Shown: positions 7,580-17,057 of the stretch, piece after piece
Layout: each line of letters opens with the position of its first letter
Position numbering within the stretch: position 1 is the stretch's first letter
From: Mesorhizobium amorphae CCNWGS0123
GTDB taxonomy: Bacteria; Pseudomonadota; Alphaproteobacteria; Rhizobiales; Rhizobiaceae
DNA: 64,000 nucleotides
NCBI RefSeq assembly: GCF_001686985.1
Contig: NZ_CP015318.1
Span: 308,001 to 372,000 of the forward strand
Reading direction: 5' to 3'
Notes under the pieces: generated by a model
Databases searched by the model: none
Told to the model about the DNA's origin: nothing
What the model saw: only the letters and a program-made list of their open reading frames with translations
Position numbers and translations under genes: made by a program

Positions 7580-8635
7580 ATGAGCGCTCATAGCGAAGAG
7601 GCCCCTGGATTGATAGAGGACCAATTCATAGAGGCCGCGCCGACCGTGCTGGAGGCCGGCACCGAGGCGGCCGGCCAGCGCCTCGACCAGTGGCTGGCCG
7701 GAATGCTCGGGCCGGAAATGTCGCGCAACCGGGTGCAGATGCTGATCAAGCAGGGCGCGGTCAGGATTGGCGGCAAGCCTGTCGACGAGGCCAAGCGCAA
7801 GCTGGCCGCCGGCGACGTGGTGTCGGTCGTCATGCCGGAGCCGGAGCCGGCCACGCCGCAAGGCGAGGCGATCGCCCTCGACATCCTCTATGAAGATGCC
7901 GAGTTGATCGTCATCGACAAGCCGGCCGGGTTGGTCGTCCATCCCGGCGCCGGCAACTGGACCGGCACGCTGGTCAACGCGCTGATCCACCATTGCGGCG
8001 ACAGCCTGTCCGGCATTGGCGGCGTCAAGCGGCCGGGCATCGTGCATCGGCTGGACAAGGAAACAAGCGGCGTCATGGTCGTCGCCAAGACCGACCGTGC
8101 CCACAAGGCGCTGTCGGAGGCCTTTGCCGACCATGGCCGGACCGGCGACCTCCAGCGCGCCTATCTCGCTTTGGTCTGGGGCATCCCGCCGAGGCCGACC
8201 GGCAAGGTCGATGCGCCGCTCGGCCGCGCCGCCGACCGCGTGCGCCGCGCCGTGGTGCCGGAAGGCCGCGACGATGCCCGCCACGCCGTCACCCATTTCA
8301 CCGTGGTCGAGCGCTTTGGCGAGCAGCAGCAGGAGTTCGCGACCGCCAGCCTGGTCGAGTGCCGGCTGGAAACCGGCCGCACCCACCAGATCCGCGTCCA
8401 CATGGCCCATATCGGCCATCCCGTGGTTGGCGATCCCGATTACGGCCAGGCCTTCCGCACCAAGGCCAACCGTTTGCCCGAGCCGCTGCGAAGCGAGGTC
8501 AAGGCATTTCCGCGACAGGCACTGCACGCGCGCCTACTTGAATTTCGCCACCCGGTCACCCATCTGACGATGAGGTTCGAGGCACCGATACCGAGGGACA
8601 TGGAGGCACTCGTTGGCGGGTTCCGCAAGCTCTGA
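7580..8635 (+). CDS. rluD: RluA-family 23S rRNA pseudouridine synthase
   Basis: A 351-residue enzyme that isomerises uridines in 23S rRNA. An S4 RNA-binding domain (about residues 30-85, RLDQWLAGMLGPEMSRNRVQMLIKQGAV) precedes the catalytic domain with motif HRLDKETSG; Asp159 is the nucleophile. RTHQIRVHMAHIGHPVVGDPDYG is the conserved late motif. S4 plus catalytic domain is the RluC/RluD layout; rluD is the likelier but not proven. The ATG at 7580 is used because an ATG at 7541 would overlap the divergent gene's start. Confidence 0.88.
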   Translation: MSAHSEEAPGLIEDQFIEAAPTVLEAGTEAAGQRLDQWLAGMLGPEMSRNRVQMLIKQGAVRIGGKPVDEAKRKLAAGDVVSVVMPEPEPATPQGEAIALDILYEDAELIVIDKPAGLVVHPGAGNWTGTLVNALIHHCGDSLSGIGGVKRPGIVHRLDKETSGVMVVAKTDRAHKALSEAFADHGRTGDLQRAYLALVWGIPPRPTGKVDAPLGRAADRVRRAVVPEGRDDARHAVTHFTVVERFGEQQQEFATASLVECRLETGRTHQIRVHMAHIGHPVVGDPDYGQAFRTKANRLPEPLRSEVKAFPRQALHARLLEFRHPVTHLTMRFEAPIPRDMEALVGGFRKL

Positions 8636-8848
8636 ACCGATCATCAAAATGCTTCAAACCAACCATCAAGAAACCTGACTGGCGTTGTTCACTTTGGCGT
8701 GACACACTGTTTCGTGTTGAACAAATGCCTGTCTTTTCTGGTTTTGTTCCTATATACACCAGTTGCCGCGAGCGAGCCTTTTTTGGTGCTCGCGTCACAT
8801 GCCCGCCGCGTTTCGGGGGCATCACTCCAATAGAGAGGGGGCGCTACC

Positions 8849-9760
8849 ATGGCCCAGTCACTACCCAGTATCGTTTCCGGCGAAGGCGGCCTCAGCCGCT
8901 ACCTGGAAGAAATCCGCCGCTTTCCGATGCTTCAGCCGCAGGAAGAGTATATGCTCGCCAAGCGCTATGCAGAGCATGAGGACACCACGGCTGCGCACAA
9001 GCTCGTCACCAGCCATTTGCGGCTCGTCGCCAAGATCGCCATGGGCTATCGCGGCTACGGCCTGCCGATCGGCGAGGTGATCTCGGAAGGCAATGTCGGC
9101 CTGATGCAGGCCGTCAAGAAATTCGAACCGGAGCGCGGCTTCCGGCTCGCCACCTATGCCATGTGGTGGATCAAGGCCTCGATCCAGGAGTACATCCTGC
9201 GCTCGTGGAGCCTGGTCAAGATGGGCACCACCGCCAACCAGAAGCGCCTGTTCTTCAACCTGCGCAAGGTGAAGGGCAAGATCCAGGCGCTCGACGATGG
9301 CGATTTGAAGCCCGACCAGATCGCCGAGATCGCCACCCGCCTCAACGTGTCCGAGGCGGAAGTGGTGTCGATGAACCGCCGCCTGTCGGGCGACGCTTCG
9401 CTCAACGCGCCCATCCGGGCGAGCGAAGGCGAGTCCGGCGAATGGCAGGACTGGCTGGTCGACGACCACGAAAGCCAGGAAGAGATGCTGATCGAGCAGG
9501 ATGAGCTGGAAAACCGGCGCGCCATGCTGTCCGGCGCTCTTGCCGTGCTCAACGAGCGCGAGCGGCGCATCTTCGAGGCGCGTCGCCTCGCCGAGGAGCC
9601 GCTGACGCTGGAAGAGCTGTCGACCGAGTTCGACATCAGCCGCGAGCGCGTGCGCCAGATCGAGGTGCGCGCCTTCGAGAAGGTGCAGGACGCGGTCAAG
9701 GCCGCCGCCAAGCGTCAGATGCAGGCGCTGCGCACCATCGAGGCGCAGCCGGCGGCGTAA
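8849..9760 (+). CDS. rpoH: RNA polymerase heat-shock sigma factor RpoH (sigma-32)
   Basis: A 303-residue sigma-70 family factor of group 3. Region 2 is present (SEGNVGLMQAVKKFEPERGFRLATYAMWWIKASIQEYILRSWSLVK), as is the RpoH-specific segment (NQKRLFFNLRK). Region 4 ends with a helix-turn-helix (LTLEELSTEFDISRERVRQIEVRAF). It directs heat-shock transcription. The ATG at 8849 follows AGAGAGGGGG. A strong terminator follows. Rhizobia often have a second rpoH elsewhere, so paralog identity (rpoH1 or rpoH2) is open. Confidence 0.95.
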   Translation: MAQSLPSIVSGEGGLSRYLEEIRRFPMLQPQEEYMLAKRYAEHEDTTAAHKLVTSHLRLVAKIAMGYRGYGLPIGEVISEGNVGLMQAVKKFEPERGFRLATYAMWWIKASIQEYILRSWSLVKMGTTANQKRLFFNLRKVKGKIQALDDGDLKPDQIAEIATRLNVSEAEVVSMNRRLSGDASLNAPIRASEGESGEWQDWLVDDHESQEEMLIEQDELENRRAMLSGALAVLNERERRIFEARRLAEEPLTLEELSTEFDISRERVRQIEVRAFEKVQDAVKAAAKRQMQALRTIEAQPAA

Positions 9761-9785
9761 GGCTGCCGCGCATCGAACAATAACA

Positions 9786-9821
9786 AAACGGCGGCACCAG
9801 GATCTGGCGCCGCCGTTTTTA
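9786..9821 (+). terminator. rho-independent terminator of rpoH
   Basis: AACGGCGGCACCAG and CTGGCGCCGCCGTT form a 14-bp stem with one mismatch around a GAT loop, followed by TTTTTATTTTA. It lies 26 nt beyond the rpoH stop. Confidence 0.9.
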
Positions 9822-9864
9822 TTTTAGCTCAGCGTCCACGATTGGCGAAGGCGGCGAACCAGCC

Positions 9865-9894
9865 CTTTCTCCCCGTCTCTATACGGGGAGAAAG
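9865..9894. repeat. perfect palindromic repeat (CTTTCTCCCCGT type)
   Basis: CTTTCTCCCCGT (9865-9876) and ACGGGGAGAAAG (9883-9894) are perfect 12-bp arms around CTCTAT. I recall very similar elements as abundant intergenic repeats in Mesorhizobium. It sits just downstream of the peroxiredoxin stop and may protect the mRNA end. Confidence 0.7.
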
Positions 9895-9899
9895 AAGGC

Positions 9900-10559
9900 T
9901 CACGCGGTCGGCTGCTTGGTCTTTCTCAGATAGGGCAGGATCGTATCGAAGGCGCCGAAGCGCTTGATCGCGTCTTCGTTGGAGACCGCGACGGTGATGA
10001 TCACATCCTCGCCCTGCTTCCAGTTGGCCGGCGTCGCCACCTGGTGCTTGGCCGTCAGCTGGATGGAATCGATGACGCGCAGGATCTCGTCGAAGTTGCG
10101 GCCGGTGGTCATCGGATAGGTGAGCACCAGCTTGATCTTCTTGTCCGGGCCGATGACGTAGACCGACCGCACCGTGGCATTGTCGGCGGGCGTGCGGCCT
10201 TCCGAGGTCTCGCCGGCGCCCGCCGGCAGCATCTCGTAGAGCTTGGCGACCTTGAGTTCCTTGTCGCCGATCAGCGGATATTTCACCACCTGGCCGGTCG
10301 CGGTCTTGATGTCGTCCTGCCATTTGTCATGGCTCGAAACCGGGTCGACCGAAATACCGATGATCTTGACGTTGCGTTTTTTGAATTCGCCCTCCAGCCC
10401 GGCCATGGTGCCAAGCTCGGTCGTGCAGACCGGCGTGAAGTTCTTCGGATGGCTGAACAGCACCGCCCAGCCGTCGCCGATCCATTCATGGAAGCTGATT
10501 GTGCCTTGCGTGGTTTCGGCCGTGAAATCCGGCGCGATGTCGTTGATACGAAGACTCAT
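9900..10559 (-). CDS. 1-Cys peroxiredoxin (AhpC/TSA, Prx6 type)
   Basis: A 219-residue cytoplasmic thiol peroxidase that reduces hydrogen and organic peroxides. The peroxidatic cysteine is Cys45 in NFTPVCTTE. The downstream Prx6-type signature is present (RTPADNATVRSVYVIGPDKKIKLVLTYPMTTGRNFDEILRVIDSLQ-like). There is no C-terminal resolving cysteine, so it is of 1-Cys type and needs an external reductant. It is single-gene, with its own upstream region containing a palindrome at 10679-10695. Confidence 0.92.
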   Translation of the reverse strand: MSLRINDIAPDFTAETTQGTISFHEWIGDGWAVLFSHPKNFTPVCTTELGTMAGLEGEFKKRNVKIIGISVDPVSSHDKWQDDIKTATGQVVKYPLIGDKELKVAKLYEMLPAGAGETSEGRTPADNATVRSVYVIGPDKKIKLVLTYPMTTGRNFDEILRVIDSIQLTAKHQVATPANWKQGEDVIITVAVSNEDAIKRFGAFDTILPYLRKTKQPTA

Positions 10560-10678
10560 GATGTGTCCCTACCCTTTGACTTGCCGCCGGCACAGTCAGC
10601 CCGCCGGCGCCGCCTGGTCTTCTTAGCACTGTAGGAGCATCCTTAAAACGCTGGCGGACACCGGCGGCCGGGACCTGC

Positions 10679-10695
10679 GGCGAAAAATTTTCGCC
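10679..10695. promoter_or_regulatory. perfect palindrome upstream of the peroxiredoxin gene
   Basis: GGCGAAAA and TTTTCGCC are perfect 8-bp arms around one A. It lies 120 nt upstream of the peroxiredoxin start and 52 nt downstream of the zapA stop. It could be an operator or part of the zapA transcript end; there is no T-run after it. Confidence 0.4.
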
Positions 10696-10747
10696 CATTT
10701 CGTGGAAATGCGGCAATTCTTCCGGGGCACCCTCAGCCGGGCAGTGC

Positions 10748-11113
10748 TCAGGCCTTCTTCACCGCCAGGGTGACCGCCAGATCCTCCATGCGCTGGGCCA
10801 GCGCACCAAGCGCGCTGGTCAGCACGGAATCGCTCTTGTCGGCCTTGGTCAGCGCCTCGTCGCGCGTCTTGCGCAAGGTCAGCACTTCGCTTTCCATGCC
10901 CTTGACGCGTTTTTGCAGCTCCGAGAGCTCGTCCATGACCATGATGCCGGCCATAACGGTCAGCCGCTGGTCGCCGATCTCGCCAAAAGAGTCCTTCAGA
11001 TGCGAAACATAGCGATCGAAGCGCTCGGCAAGATCGATCAGGTGCTCTTCCTGGCCCTCGTCGCAGGCCATGCGATACTGCTTGCCGTCGATTGAAACCG
11101 TAACCTGTGACAT
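10748..11113 (-). CDS. zapA: cell division protein ZapA
   Basis: A 121-residue FtsZ-ring associated protein. The N-terminal ZapA head (VTVSIDGKQYRMACDEGQEEHLIDLAERFDRYVSHL, then DQRLTVMAGIMVMDEL) is followed by a coiled-coil tail, which matches the family. ZapA bundles FtsZ filaments at midcell. It follows the DUF4164 gene by only 4 nt, so both are translated from one transcript, as in other Rhizobiales. Confidence 0.92.
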   Translation of the reverse strand: MSQVTVSIDGKQYRMACDEGQEEHLIDLAERFDRYVSHLKDSFGEIGDQRLTVMAGIMVMDELSELQKRVKGMESEVLTLRKTRDEALTKADKSDSVLTSALGALAQRMEDLAVTLAVKKA

Positions 11114-11117
11114 GGGC

Positions 11118-11390
11118 CTACCTGTCCAGCACCGCGCGAATGGTTTCCATCGCGGTCACCAGCCGGCGCGAGACTTCCTTGTTGGCATCTTCCAGCCGTT
11201 CGGCGCGCGCTTCGGAATTGTCGAGTTCCTGCGCCAGCCTGGAGCGGTCGGCGTTCATGCGCTGCACCTCGGCCTCGGCTTCCGAATAGTCGCGCTCGTG
11301 CTCGAGCTTGGCCGCGACGGCGTTTTCAAGGCCCTCGATGGCTTTACCCAGCCGGGCTATGACTTCCTTGAGCGTCGTTTCCCCGGTCAT
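11118..11390 (-). CDS. DUF4164-type coiled-coil protein
   Basis: A 90-residue, almost entirely coiled-coil protein (TTLKEVIARLGKAIEGLENAVAAKLEHERDYSEAEAEVQRMNADRSRLAQELDNSEARAERLEDANKEVSRRLVTAMETI). DUF4164 proteins are found directly upstream of zapA in rhizobia. The 4-nt gap supports translational coupling and a role in division or Z-ring assembly, which is inference from neighbourhood. ATG at 11390 is preferred; an ATG at 11417 gives nine extra residues. Confidence 0.78.
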   Translation of the reverse strand: MTGETTLKEVIARLGKAIEGLENAVAAKLEHERDYSEAEAEVQRMNADRSRLAQELDNSEARAERLEDANKEVSRRLVTAMETIRAVLDR

Positions 11391-11564
11391 GGCTTTGTCC
11401 TGTACCCTGCCCATCACCGAATCGTTTGCGTTCAGAACGCGTTATTCAGGAAAGATTAGGCGCCGTGTGAAGGCGACGTCAACAAAGCTCTCGCGACTGT
11501 CCCCTGCTAACGCTAATGTAGAGGGGTTACGGCATCACAAGCCCGGCAAAAACGCACCGATTTG

Positions 11565-11592
11565 TTGACTCAAGGGCCGCGCCTGCTATGTG
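11565..11592 (+). promoter_or_regulatory. candidate sigma-70 promoter of tkt
   Basis: TTGACT (11565-11570) and TATGTG (11587-11592) are 16 nt apart and about 57 nt upstream of the tkt start, a good fit to the vegetative consensus. Confidence 0.6.
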
Positions 11593-11648
11593 TCGCGCAC
11601 CCTTCCCAGGCCTCTCCCAAGGCCCCAAACCCCCACCCCGGAGGAAGC

Positions 11649-13640
11649 ATGACCTCGCGTGAACAACATGATCGGATGGCCAATGCGATCCGTTTTCTCT
11701 CCATGGACGCCGTCGAGAAGGCAAATTCCGGCCACCCCGGCCTGCCGATGGGCTGCGCCGACATCGCCACGGTGCTGTTCACCCGCTTCCTGAAATTCGA
11801 CGCCAAGGCTCCGCATTGGGCCGATCGCGACCGCTTCATCCTGTCGGCCGGCCACGGCTCGATGCTGCTCTATTCGCTGCTGCATCTGACCGGCTACGAG
11901 GACATGACCCTCGACCAGATCAAGAATTTCCGCCAGCTCGGCTCGAAGACCGCGGGCCACCCGGAATACGGCCATGCCGAGGGCATCGAGACGACTACCG
12001 GCCCGCTCGGCCAGGGCCTTGCCAATTCGGTCGGCTTCGCGCTCGGCGAGCGCATCATGAACGCCGCCTTCGGCAACGACCTCGTCGATCACTACACCTA
12101 TGTGCTGGCCGGCGACGGCTGCCTGATGGAAGGCGTCTCCCAGGAAGCCATCGCGCTGGCAGGCCATCTCAAGCTCAACAAGCTGATCGTGTTCTGGGAC
12201 AACAACAACATCTCGATCGACGGCCCGGTTTCGCTCGCCGACAACACCGACCAGGTCGCCCGCTTCCAGGCCTCCGGCTGGAACGCCAGCCACATCGACG
12301 GCCAGGATCCGGAAGCGATCGCATATGCCATCGAGGCGGCGCGCCATTCCGACAAGCCGACCATGATCGCCTGCAAGACCACCATCGGCTTCGGCGCCCC
12401 GACCAAGGCCGGCACCAACAAGGCGCATGGCTCGCCGCTCGGCGCCGAGGAAATCGCCGGCGCAAGGAAGTTCTTCGGCTGGGATTCGGCTCCCTTTGAG
12501 ATTCCGGCCGACATCCTCGACGCCTGGCGCGCTGTCGGCAAGGCCGGCGTCAAGGCGCGCACCGACTGGGAAGGCCGCCTCGCCAAGGCCGACGCCAAGC
12601 TGCAGGCCGAGTTCGAGCGCCGCCTCAGTGGCAAGCTGCCATCGAATTTCGACGCCGTCATCGCCGACTACAAGAAGAAGCTCTCGGCCGACAAGCCGAA
12701 GGTCGCCACCCGCAAATCGTCGGAAATGGCGCTCGAAGTGATCAACGGCGCGGTGCCGGAGACCATCGGCGGTTCCGCCGACCTGACCGGCTCCAACAAC
12801 ACCAAGACCAGCCAGACCAAGAACATCACGCCGGACGACTACGGCCAGCGCTACGTCCACTACGGCATCCGCGAGCATGGCATGGCGGCAGCGCTCAACG
12901 GGCTGACGCTGCATGGCGGCCTCATCGCCTATGGCGGCACCTTCATGTGCTTCTCCGACTATGCCCGTCCGTCGATGCGCCTTGCTTCGCTGATGGGCAT
13001 CGGTTCGATCTTCGTCATGACCCATGATTCCATCGGCCTTGGCGAAGACGGCCCGACCCATCAGCCGGTCGAGCATCTGGCGGCACTGCGCGCCATTCCG
13101 AACCACAACGTGTTCCGCCCGGCCGACGCGGTCGAAACCGCCGAATGCTGGCAGTTGGCGATCGAATCGAAAAAGACGCCGTCGACGCTGGCGCTGACCC
13201 GCCAGAACCTGCCGACGGTGCGCACCGAATACGCCGCCGAGAACCTCAGCAGCAAGGGCGCCTACGAGCTTGCCGCCGCCAGCGGCGAAGCGGCTGTGAC
13301 GATCTTCGCCACCGGTTCCGAGGTCGAGATCGCGCTTGGTGCCCGCGACTTGCTGGAAAAGCACGGTCATCCGACCCGAGTCGTCTCGGTGCCCTGCTTC
13401 GAACTGTTCGACCTGCAGAGCGAAGATTACCGCAAGAAGACGATCGGCAACGCGCCGGTGAAGATCGCCATCGAGGCCGGCATCCGCCAGGGCTGGGATC
13501 ATCTCATCGGCACCGACGGCATCTTTGTCGGCATGACCGGTTTCGGCGCATCGGGCACGATCGAGCAGCTCTATCCGCATTTCGGCATCACCGCCGACGC
13601 GGCCGCGAAGGCGGCGGAAGCCCGCCTGCACGGCAAGTAA
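11649..13640 (+). CDS. tkt: transketolase
   Basis: A 663-residue thiamin-diphosphate enzyme that moves two-carbon ketol units in the pentose phosphate and Calvin-type pathways. The N-terminal part shows the ThDP-binding segment ([35 protein letters not shown]) and the early motif [12 protein letters not shown]. The middle has the Pyr-domain motif ([19 protein letters not shown], then [15 protein letters not shown]), and the C-terminal domain is complete. Length fits the family (about 660). GGAGGAAGC before ATG at 11649 sets the start. It opens the tkt-gap-(antiporter)-pgk-fbaB block, all on one strand but with separate promoters. Confidence 0.97.
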   Translation: MTSREQHDRMANAIRFLSMDAVEKANSGHPGLPMGCADIATVLFTRFLKFDAKAPHWADRDRFILSAGHGSMLLYSLLHLTGYEDMTLDQIKNFRQLGSKTAGHPEYGHAEGIETTTGPLGQGLANSVGFALGERIMNAAFGNDLVDHYTYVLAGDGCLMEGVSQEAIALAGHLKLNKLIVFWDNNNISIDGPVSLADNTDQVARFQASGWNASHIDGQDPEAIAYAIEAARHSDKPTMIACKTTIGFGAPTKAGTNKAHGSPLGAEEIAGARKFFGWDSAPFEIPADILDAWRAVGKAGVKARTDWEGRLAKADAKLQAEFERRLSGKLPSNFDAVIADYKKKLSADKPKVATRKSSEMALEVINGAVPETIGGSADLTGSNNTKTSQTKNITPDDYGQRYVHYGIREHGMAAALNGLTLHGGLIAYGGTFMCFSDYARPSMRLASLMGIGSIFVMTHDSIGLGEDGPTHQPVEHLAALRAIPNHNVFRPADAVETAECWQLAIESKKTPSTLALTRQNLPTVRTEYAAENLSSKGAYELAAASGEAAVTIFATGSEVEIALGARDLLEKHGHPTRVVSVPCFELFDLQSEDYRKKTIGNAPVKIAIEAGIRQGWDHLIGTDGIFVGMTGFGASGTIEQLYPHFGITADAAAKAAEARLHGK

Positions 13641-13796
13641 GCCATTGAGGGCCGGCGCGCGATTTGCTTCGGGCGATTTCGCGGGCTGGCCCAACCTAAT
13701 CGATTTAAATCCAGGCCTTGCATGGCTGGATTCTTCGCCCGTCCGCAGCTATGAAGCAGCGGACCCAATCGCCTTCCAGCTCCCAGGGAGAGAAAA

Positions 13797-14807
13797 ATGA
13801 CCGTCAGAGTTGCCATCAACGGATTTGGCCGCATCGGCCGCAACATCCTGCGCGCCATCCACGAATCCGGCCGCAAGGACATCGACGTCGTCGCCGTCAA
13901 CGACCTCGGCCCGGTCGAGACCAATGCGCACCTGCTGCGCTATGACAGCGTGCATGGTCGCTTCCCGCATGAAGTGTCGGTGTCCGGCGACCAGATCACC
14001 GTCGGCAAGGAGACCTTCAAGGTCACCGCCATCAAGGACCCGACGCAGCTGCCGTGGAAGGAACTCGGCATCGACATCGCGCTCGAATGCACCGGCATCT
14101 TCACCGCCCGCGACAAGGCCGCCGCGCACCTGACCGCCGGCGCCAAGCGCGTCCTCGTCTCGGCTCCGGCAGAGGGCGCCGACCTCACGGTCGTCTACGG
14201 CATCAACCACGACAAGCTGACCAAGGACCACATCGTCATCTCAAACGCCTCCTGCACCACCAACTGCCTGGCGCCGCTGGCCGCAGTGCTGCACGACGCA
14301 GTCGGCATCGAGAAGGGCATGATGACGACGATCCACTCCTACACCGGCGACCAGCCGACGCTGGACACCATGCACAAGGATCTCTACCGCGCCCGCGCCG
14401 CAGCCCTCTCGCAGATCCCGACCTCGACCGGCGCCGCCAAGGCGATCGGCCTGGTGCTGCCCGACCTCAAGGGCAAGCTCGACGGCATCTCGATCCGCGT
14501 GCCGACCCCGAACGTATCGGTCGTCGACCTCAAGTTCATCGCCAAGCGCGCGACCACCGTGCAGGAAATCAACGAAGCCGTGATCGCCGCCTCCAACGGC
14601 AAGCTGAAGGGCATCCTCGGCGTCACCCATCACCCGAACGTCTCGATCGACTTCAACCACGATCCGCACTCCTCGGTCATGGCGCTCGACCAGACCAAGG
14701 TCATGGACGGCAACTTTGTTTCGGTGCTGTCCTGGTACGACAATGAATGGGGCTTCTCCAACCGCATGGGCGACACCGCCGTCGCTTTCGGCAAGACCAT
14801 CGCCTGA
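13797..14807 (+). CDS. gap: glyceraldehyde-3-phosphate dehydrogenase, type I
   Basis: A 336-residue NAD-dependent glycolytic enzyme. The Rossmann start ([18 protein letters not shown]), VAVNDL at the cofactor-selecting strand end, and the catalytic [10 protein letters not shown] with Cys153 are all present. The C-terminal [12 protein letters not shown] matches the family, and the length is standard. AGGGAGAGAAA precedes ATG. It lies about 150 nt after tkt and ends at a strong terminator. Confidence 0.97.
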   Translation: MTVRVAINGFGRIGRNILRAIHESGRKDIDVVAVNDLGPVETNAHLLRYDSVHGRFPHEVSVSGDQITVGKETFKVTAIKDPTQLPWKELGIDIALECTGIFTARDKAAAHLTAGAKRVLVSAPAEGADLTVVYGINHDKLTKDHIVISNASCTTNCLAPLAAVLHDAVGIEKGMMTTIHSYTGDQPTLDTMHKDLYRARAAALSQIPTSTGAAKAIGLVLPDLKGKLDGISIRVPTPNVSVVDLKFIAKRATTVQEINEAVIAASNGKLKGILGVTHHPNVSIDFNHDPHSSVMALDQTKVMDGNFVSVLSWYDNEWGFSNRMGDTAVAFGKTIA

Positions 14808-14833
14808 TCGCAAGGCTCTCTTTTCGAGACCTG

Positions 14834-14862
14834 AAACGCCCGGCTTTGCCCGGGCGTTTTTC
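14834..14862 (+). terminator. rho-independent terminator of gap
   Basis: AAACGCCCGG pairs with CCGGGCGTTT around CTTTGC-type loop sequence, then TTTTTCG. It is 27 nt beyond the gap stop. Confidence 0.88.
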
Positions 14863-15069
14863 GTTATGCACGACATGATCGTCGCAGCATTCCGGGCGAC
14901 AGGGAATATCGGGCAGGGTCTGGCTTCCCCTGGATTGTGGCCGAGGCGCCAAACTATCCGGAAATCAGCGGCATAGGCCAAAAAGCCACCCTCCCGCCTT
15001 GCACTGGTCACGTCTTCGCCTCACTCTCCCGTAATTCGATGAGGACGCGAATGTGAGGGGCAAATTCGG

Positions 15070-16953
15070 ATGGAGCATGCGATCTATCTCGCGACGCTGA
15101 TCGGCACCGCGCTTGTCGTTGCCGCTGCGTTTTCGAGCCTGATCGCGTTCCGCTTCGGCGCCCCCCTGCTGCTGCTGTTCCTCTGCATTGGTCTCGCCAC
15201 CGGAACCGATGGCCTCGGCATCGAATTCGACAATGCGCGGCTGGCTTATTTTGCCGGCTCACTGGCTTTAGCCGTCATCCTGTTCGATTCCGGTTTCGGC
15301 ACGCCGCTCAACGCCCTGCGCCAGGCGGCCGGGCCGGCGCTGTCGCTGGCGACCTTCGGCGTCATTCTGACCACCGGCCTGTTCGGCGCCGCCGCCTATT
15401 ACCTGCTCGACCTCAGCTGGCTGGAATCCTTCCTGCTCGGCGCCGCCGTCGCCTCGACCGACGCGGCTGCGGTGTTCTTCCTGCTGCGCGCCGGCGAGAT
15501 CAATCTGCGCGAACGCGTGCGTGCGACGCTCGAAGTCGAATCCGGCACCAACGATCCAATCGCCATCTTCCTCACCATCACGCTGGTCGAGGTCATTGCC
15601 GCCCACGCCAATCCCGAGACCCATGTGCTGGTTACAGACCTGGTGCTCGGCTTCGTGCTCAATATGGGTCTCGGCGCTGTCGTCGGCGGGCTTGGCGGGC
15701 TGGCCATCGTGCGCCTCGTCGACCGGCTCAACCTCGACCACGGCCTGCTGCCGATCTTCGTGCTGACCCTGTCGCTGATGGTGTTCGCCGCCGCCGGCGC
15801 CATCGGCGGTTCCGGTTTCCTGGCGGTGTATCTGGCGGGGCTGGTCGCCGGCAATTCCGACATCCGCGCCGTCACCATCCTGAAGCGCTTCCAGGACGGC
15901 ATGTCGTGGCTGGCGCAGATCATCATGTTCCTGATCCTCGGCCTGTTCGCCACGCCCTCGCAATTTCCGGCGATCCTGGTGCCGGCGGTGCTGCTCGGCC
16001 TGTTCCTGATCTTCGTCGCCAGGCCGATCGCCGTCTGGCTCTGCCTGATCCCGTTCCGCCTGCCCCGTCCCGAGATCGCCTTTGTCTCCTGGGTCGGTCT
16101 GCGTGGCGCGGTGTCGATCCTTTTGGCCATCACGCCGCTGCTCGGCGGCCTGGAAAACGGCCGCACCATTTTCAACACCGCCTTCATCGTCGTGCTGGTA
16201 TCGCTTGTCATCCAGGGCTGGACCGTCGGACCTCTGGCGCGCCGCCTCGGCCTGATCGTGCCGGCCCGACTTGGGCCGCTGGACAAGGTCGAACTTGAAC
16301 TGCCGGGCTCGGCCCATCACGAACTGCTCGCCTATCGCGTCGCGCCGGGCAGTCCGGTGGCGCGCGGCGAACGCATCCCGCGCTGGGCCAGGCCCTCGCT
16401 GGTGCTGCGCGACGGCCGCTCGATGCGCTTCCAGGACATGGGCCGGCTTGCCGCCGGCGACCACGTCTACATCTTCGTGCCGGATCGCTATCCGCGCCTG
16501 CTCGACAAGCTGTTTGCCAGCCGCGCCGTGGTCGACCCCGAGGATGCCGACTTCTTCGGCGCCTTCGCCGTCGATCCGACACGCTCGGCCGCGGAACTGG
16601 AAGCCGCCTATTCGCCGGGCCTGACGGAGGCCGAGAGCAAGCTGACCATCGGCGCCCTGGTCACAGAGCGCCTTGGCAACCATGCCGAATATGCCGACCG
16701 TGTCCTGCTCGGTCCGATCGAGCTGATCGTGCGCGACGTCGACGACAAGGGCAAGATCACAGGCCTTGGCCTGTCCTTCGAACCGACCGCACCGATGGCG
16801 CGCGTGCCGGTGTTCCTGAGCGCCGGCGAAATCCGCGACCGCCTCGCCGCCTTCGTCCGCAGATGGCGCAAGCCGGCCGAAATACCTGCTGCCGAGCTTC
16901 AGACGGAGGACGCACCGGGTCCGGCCAATGAAAAGGCCGCGAGCGAAAGCTGA
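15070..16953 (+). CDS. CPA1-type K+(Na+)/H+ antiporter with RCK_C and CorC/HlyC-like domains
   Basis: A 627-residue membrane protein of the NhaP2/CvrA class. Roughly residues 1-390 hold about twelve hydrophobic helices, with the antiporter motif [10 protein letters not shown] and the following ESGTNDP. Residues about 405-480 match a TrkA-C/RCK_C ligand domain ([23 protein letters not shown]... GDHVYIFVP), and the final ~120 residues resemble the CorC/HlyC transporter-associated domain. It would exchange cytoplasmic K+ or Na+ for protons, gated by a cytosolic ligand. It sits between gap and pgk on the same strand, after the gap terminator, so it is probably a separate transcript. Confidence 0.87.
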   Translation: MEHAIYLATLIGTALVVAAAFSSLIAFRFGAPLLLLFLCIGLATGTDGLGIEFDNARLAYFAGSLALAVILFDSGFGTPLNALRQAAGPALSLATFGVILTTGLFGAAAYYLLDLSWLESFLLGAAVASTDAAAVFFLLRAGEINLRERVRATLEVESGTNDPIAIFLTITLVEVIAAHANPETHVLVTDLVLGFVLNMGLGAVVGGLGGLAIVRLVDRLNLDHGLLPIFVLTLSLMVFAAAGAIGGSGFLAVYLAGLVAGNSDIRAVTILKRFQDGMSWLAQIIMFLILGLFATPSQFPAILVPAVLLGLFLIFVARPIAVWLCLIPFRLPRPEIAFVSWVGLRGAVSILLAITPLLGGLENGRTIFNTAFIVVLVSLVIQGWTVGPLARRLGLIVPARLGPLDKVELELPGSAHHELLAYRVAPGSPVARGERIPRWARPSLVLRDGRSMRFQDMGRLAAGDHVYIFVPDRYPRLLDKLFASRAVVDPEDADFFGAFAVDPTRSAAELEAAYSPGLTEAESKLTIGALVTERLGNHAEYADRVLLGPIELIVRDVDDKGKITGLGLSFEPTAPMARVPVFLSAGEIRDRLAAFVRRWRKPAEIPAAELQTEDAPGPANEKAASES

Positions 16954-16999
16954 TCTTTCGAGGCGACATCATTTTTGCGCGCGCGCCTTCACGCGGGCC

Positions 17000-17027
17000 T
17001 TGCATCGTCGTCGGTGCGGGGTATGGT
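17000..17027 (+). promoter_or_regulatory. candidate promoter of pgk
   Basis: TTGCAT (17000-17005) and TATGGT (17022-17027) are spaced 16 nt, about 30 nt before the pgk start. Confidence 0.45.
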
Positions 17028-17057
17028 CCCGGCGATTTTTCGCAAAAAGGGATCAGC

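Noticed and set aside
8640..8848. Heat-shock or vegetative promoter of rpoH
   Set aside because: TTGAAC at 8717 and TATATA at 8751 are 28 nt apart, too far for a standard promoter; no better pair was found.
10560..10747. 6S RNA gene downstream of zapA, as seen in some proteobacteria
   Set aside because: I could not recognise the long closing stems and central bubble; only a short palindrome is present.
11586..13694. 702-codon open frame antisense to tkt
   Set aside because: Shadow of a highly GC-biased gene; no protein-like composition, no ribosome site, and tkt is certain.
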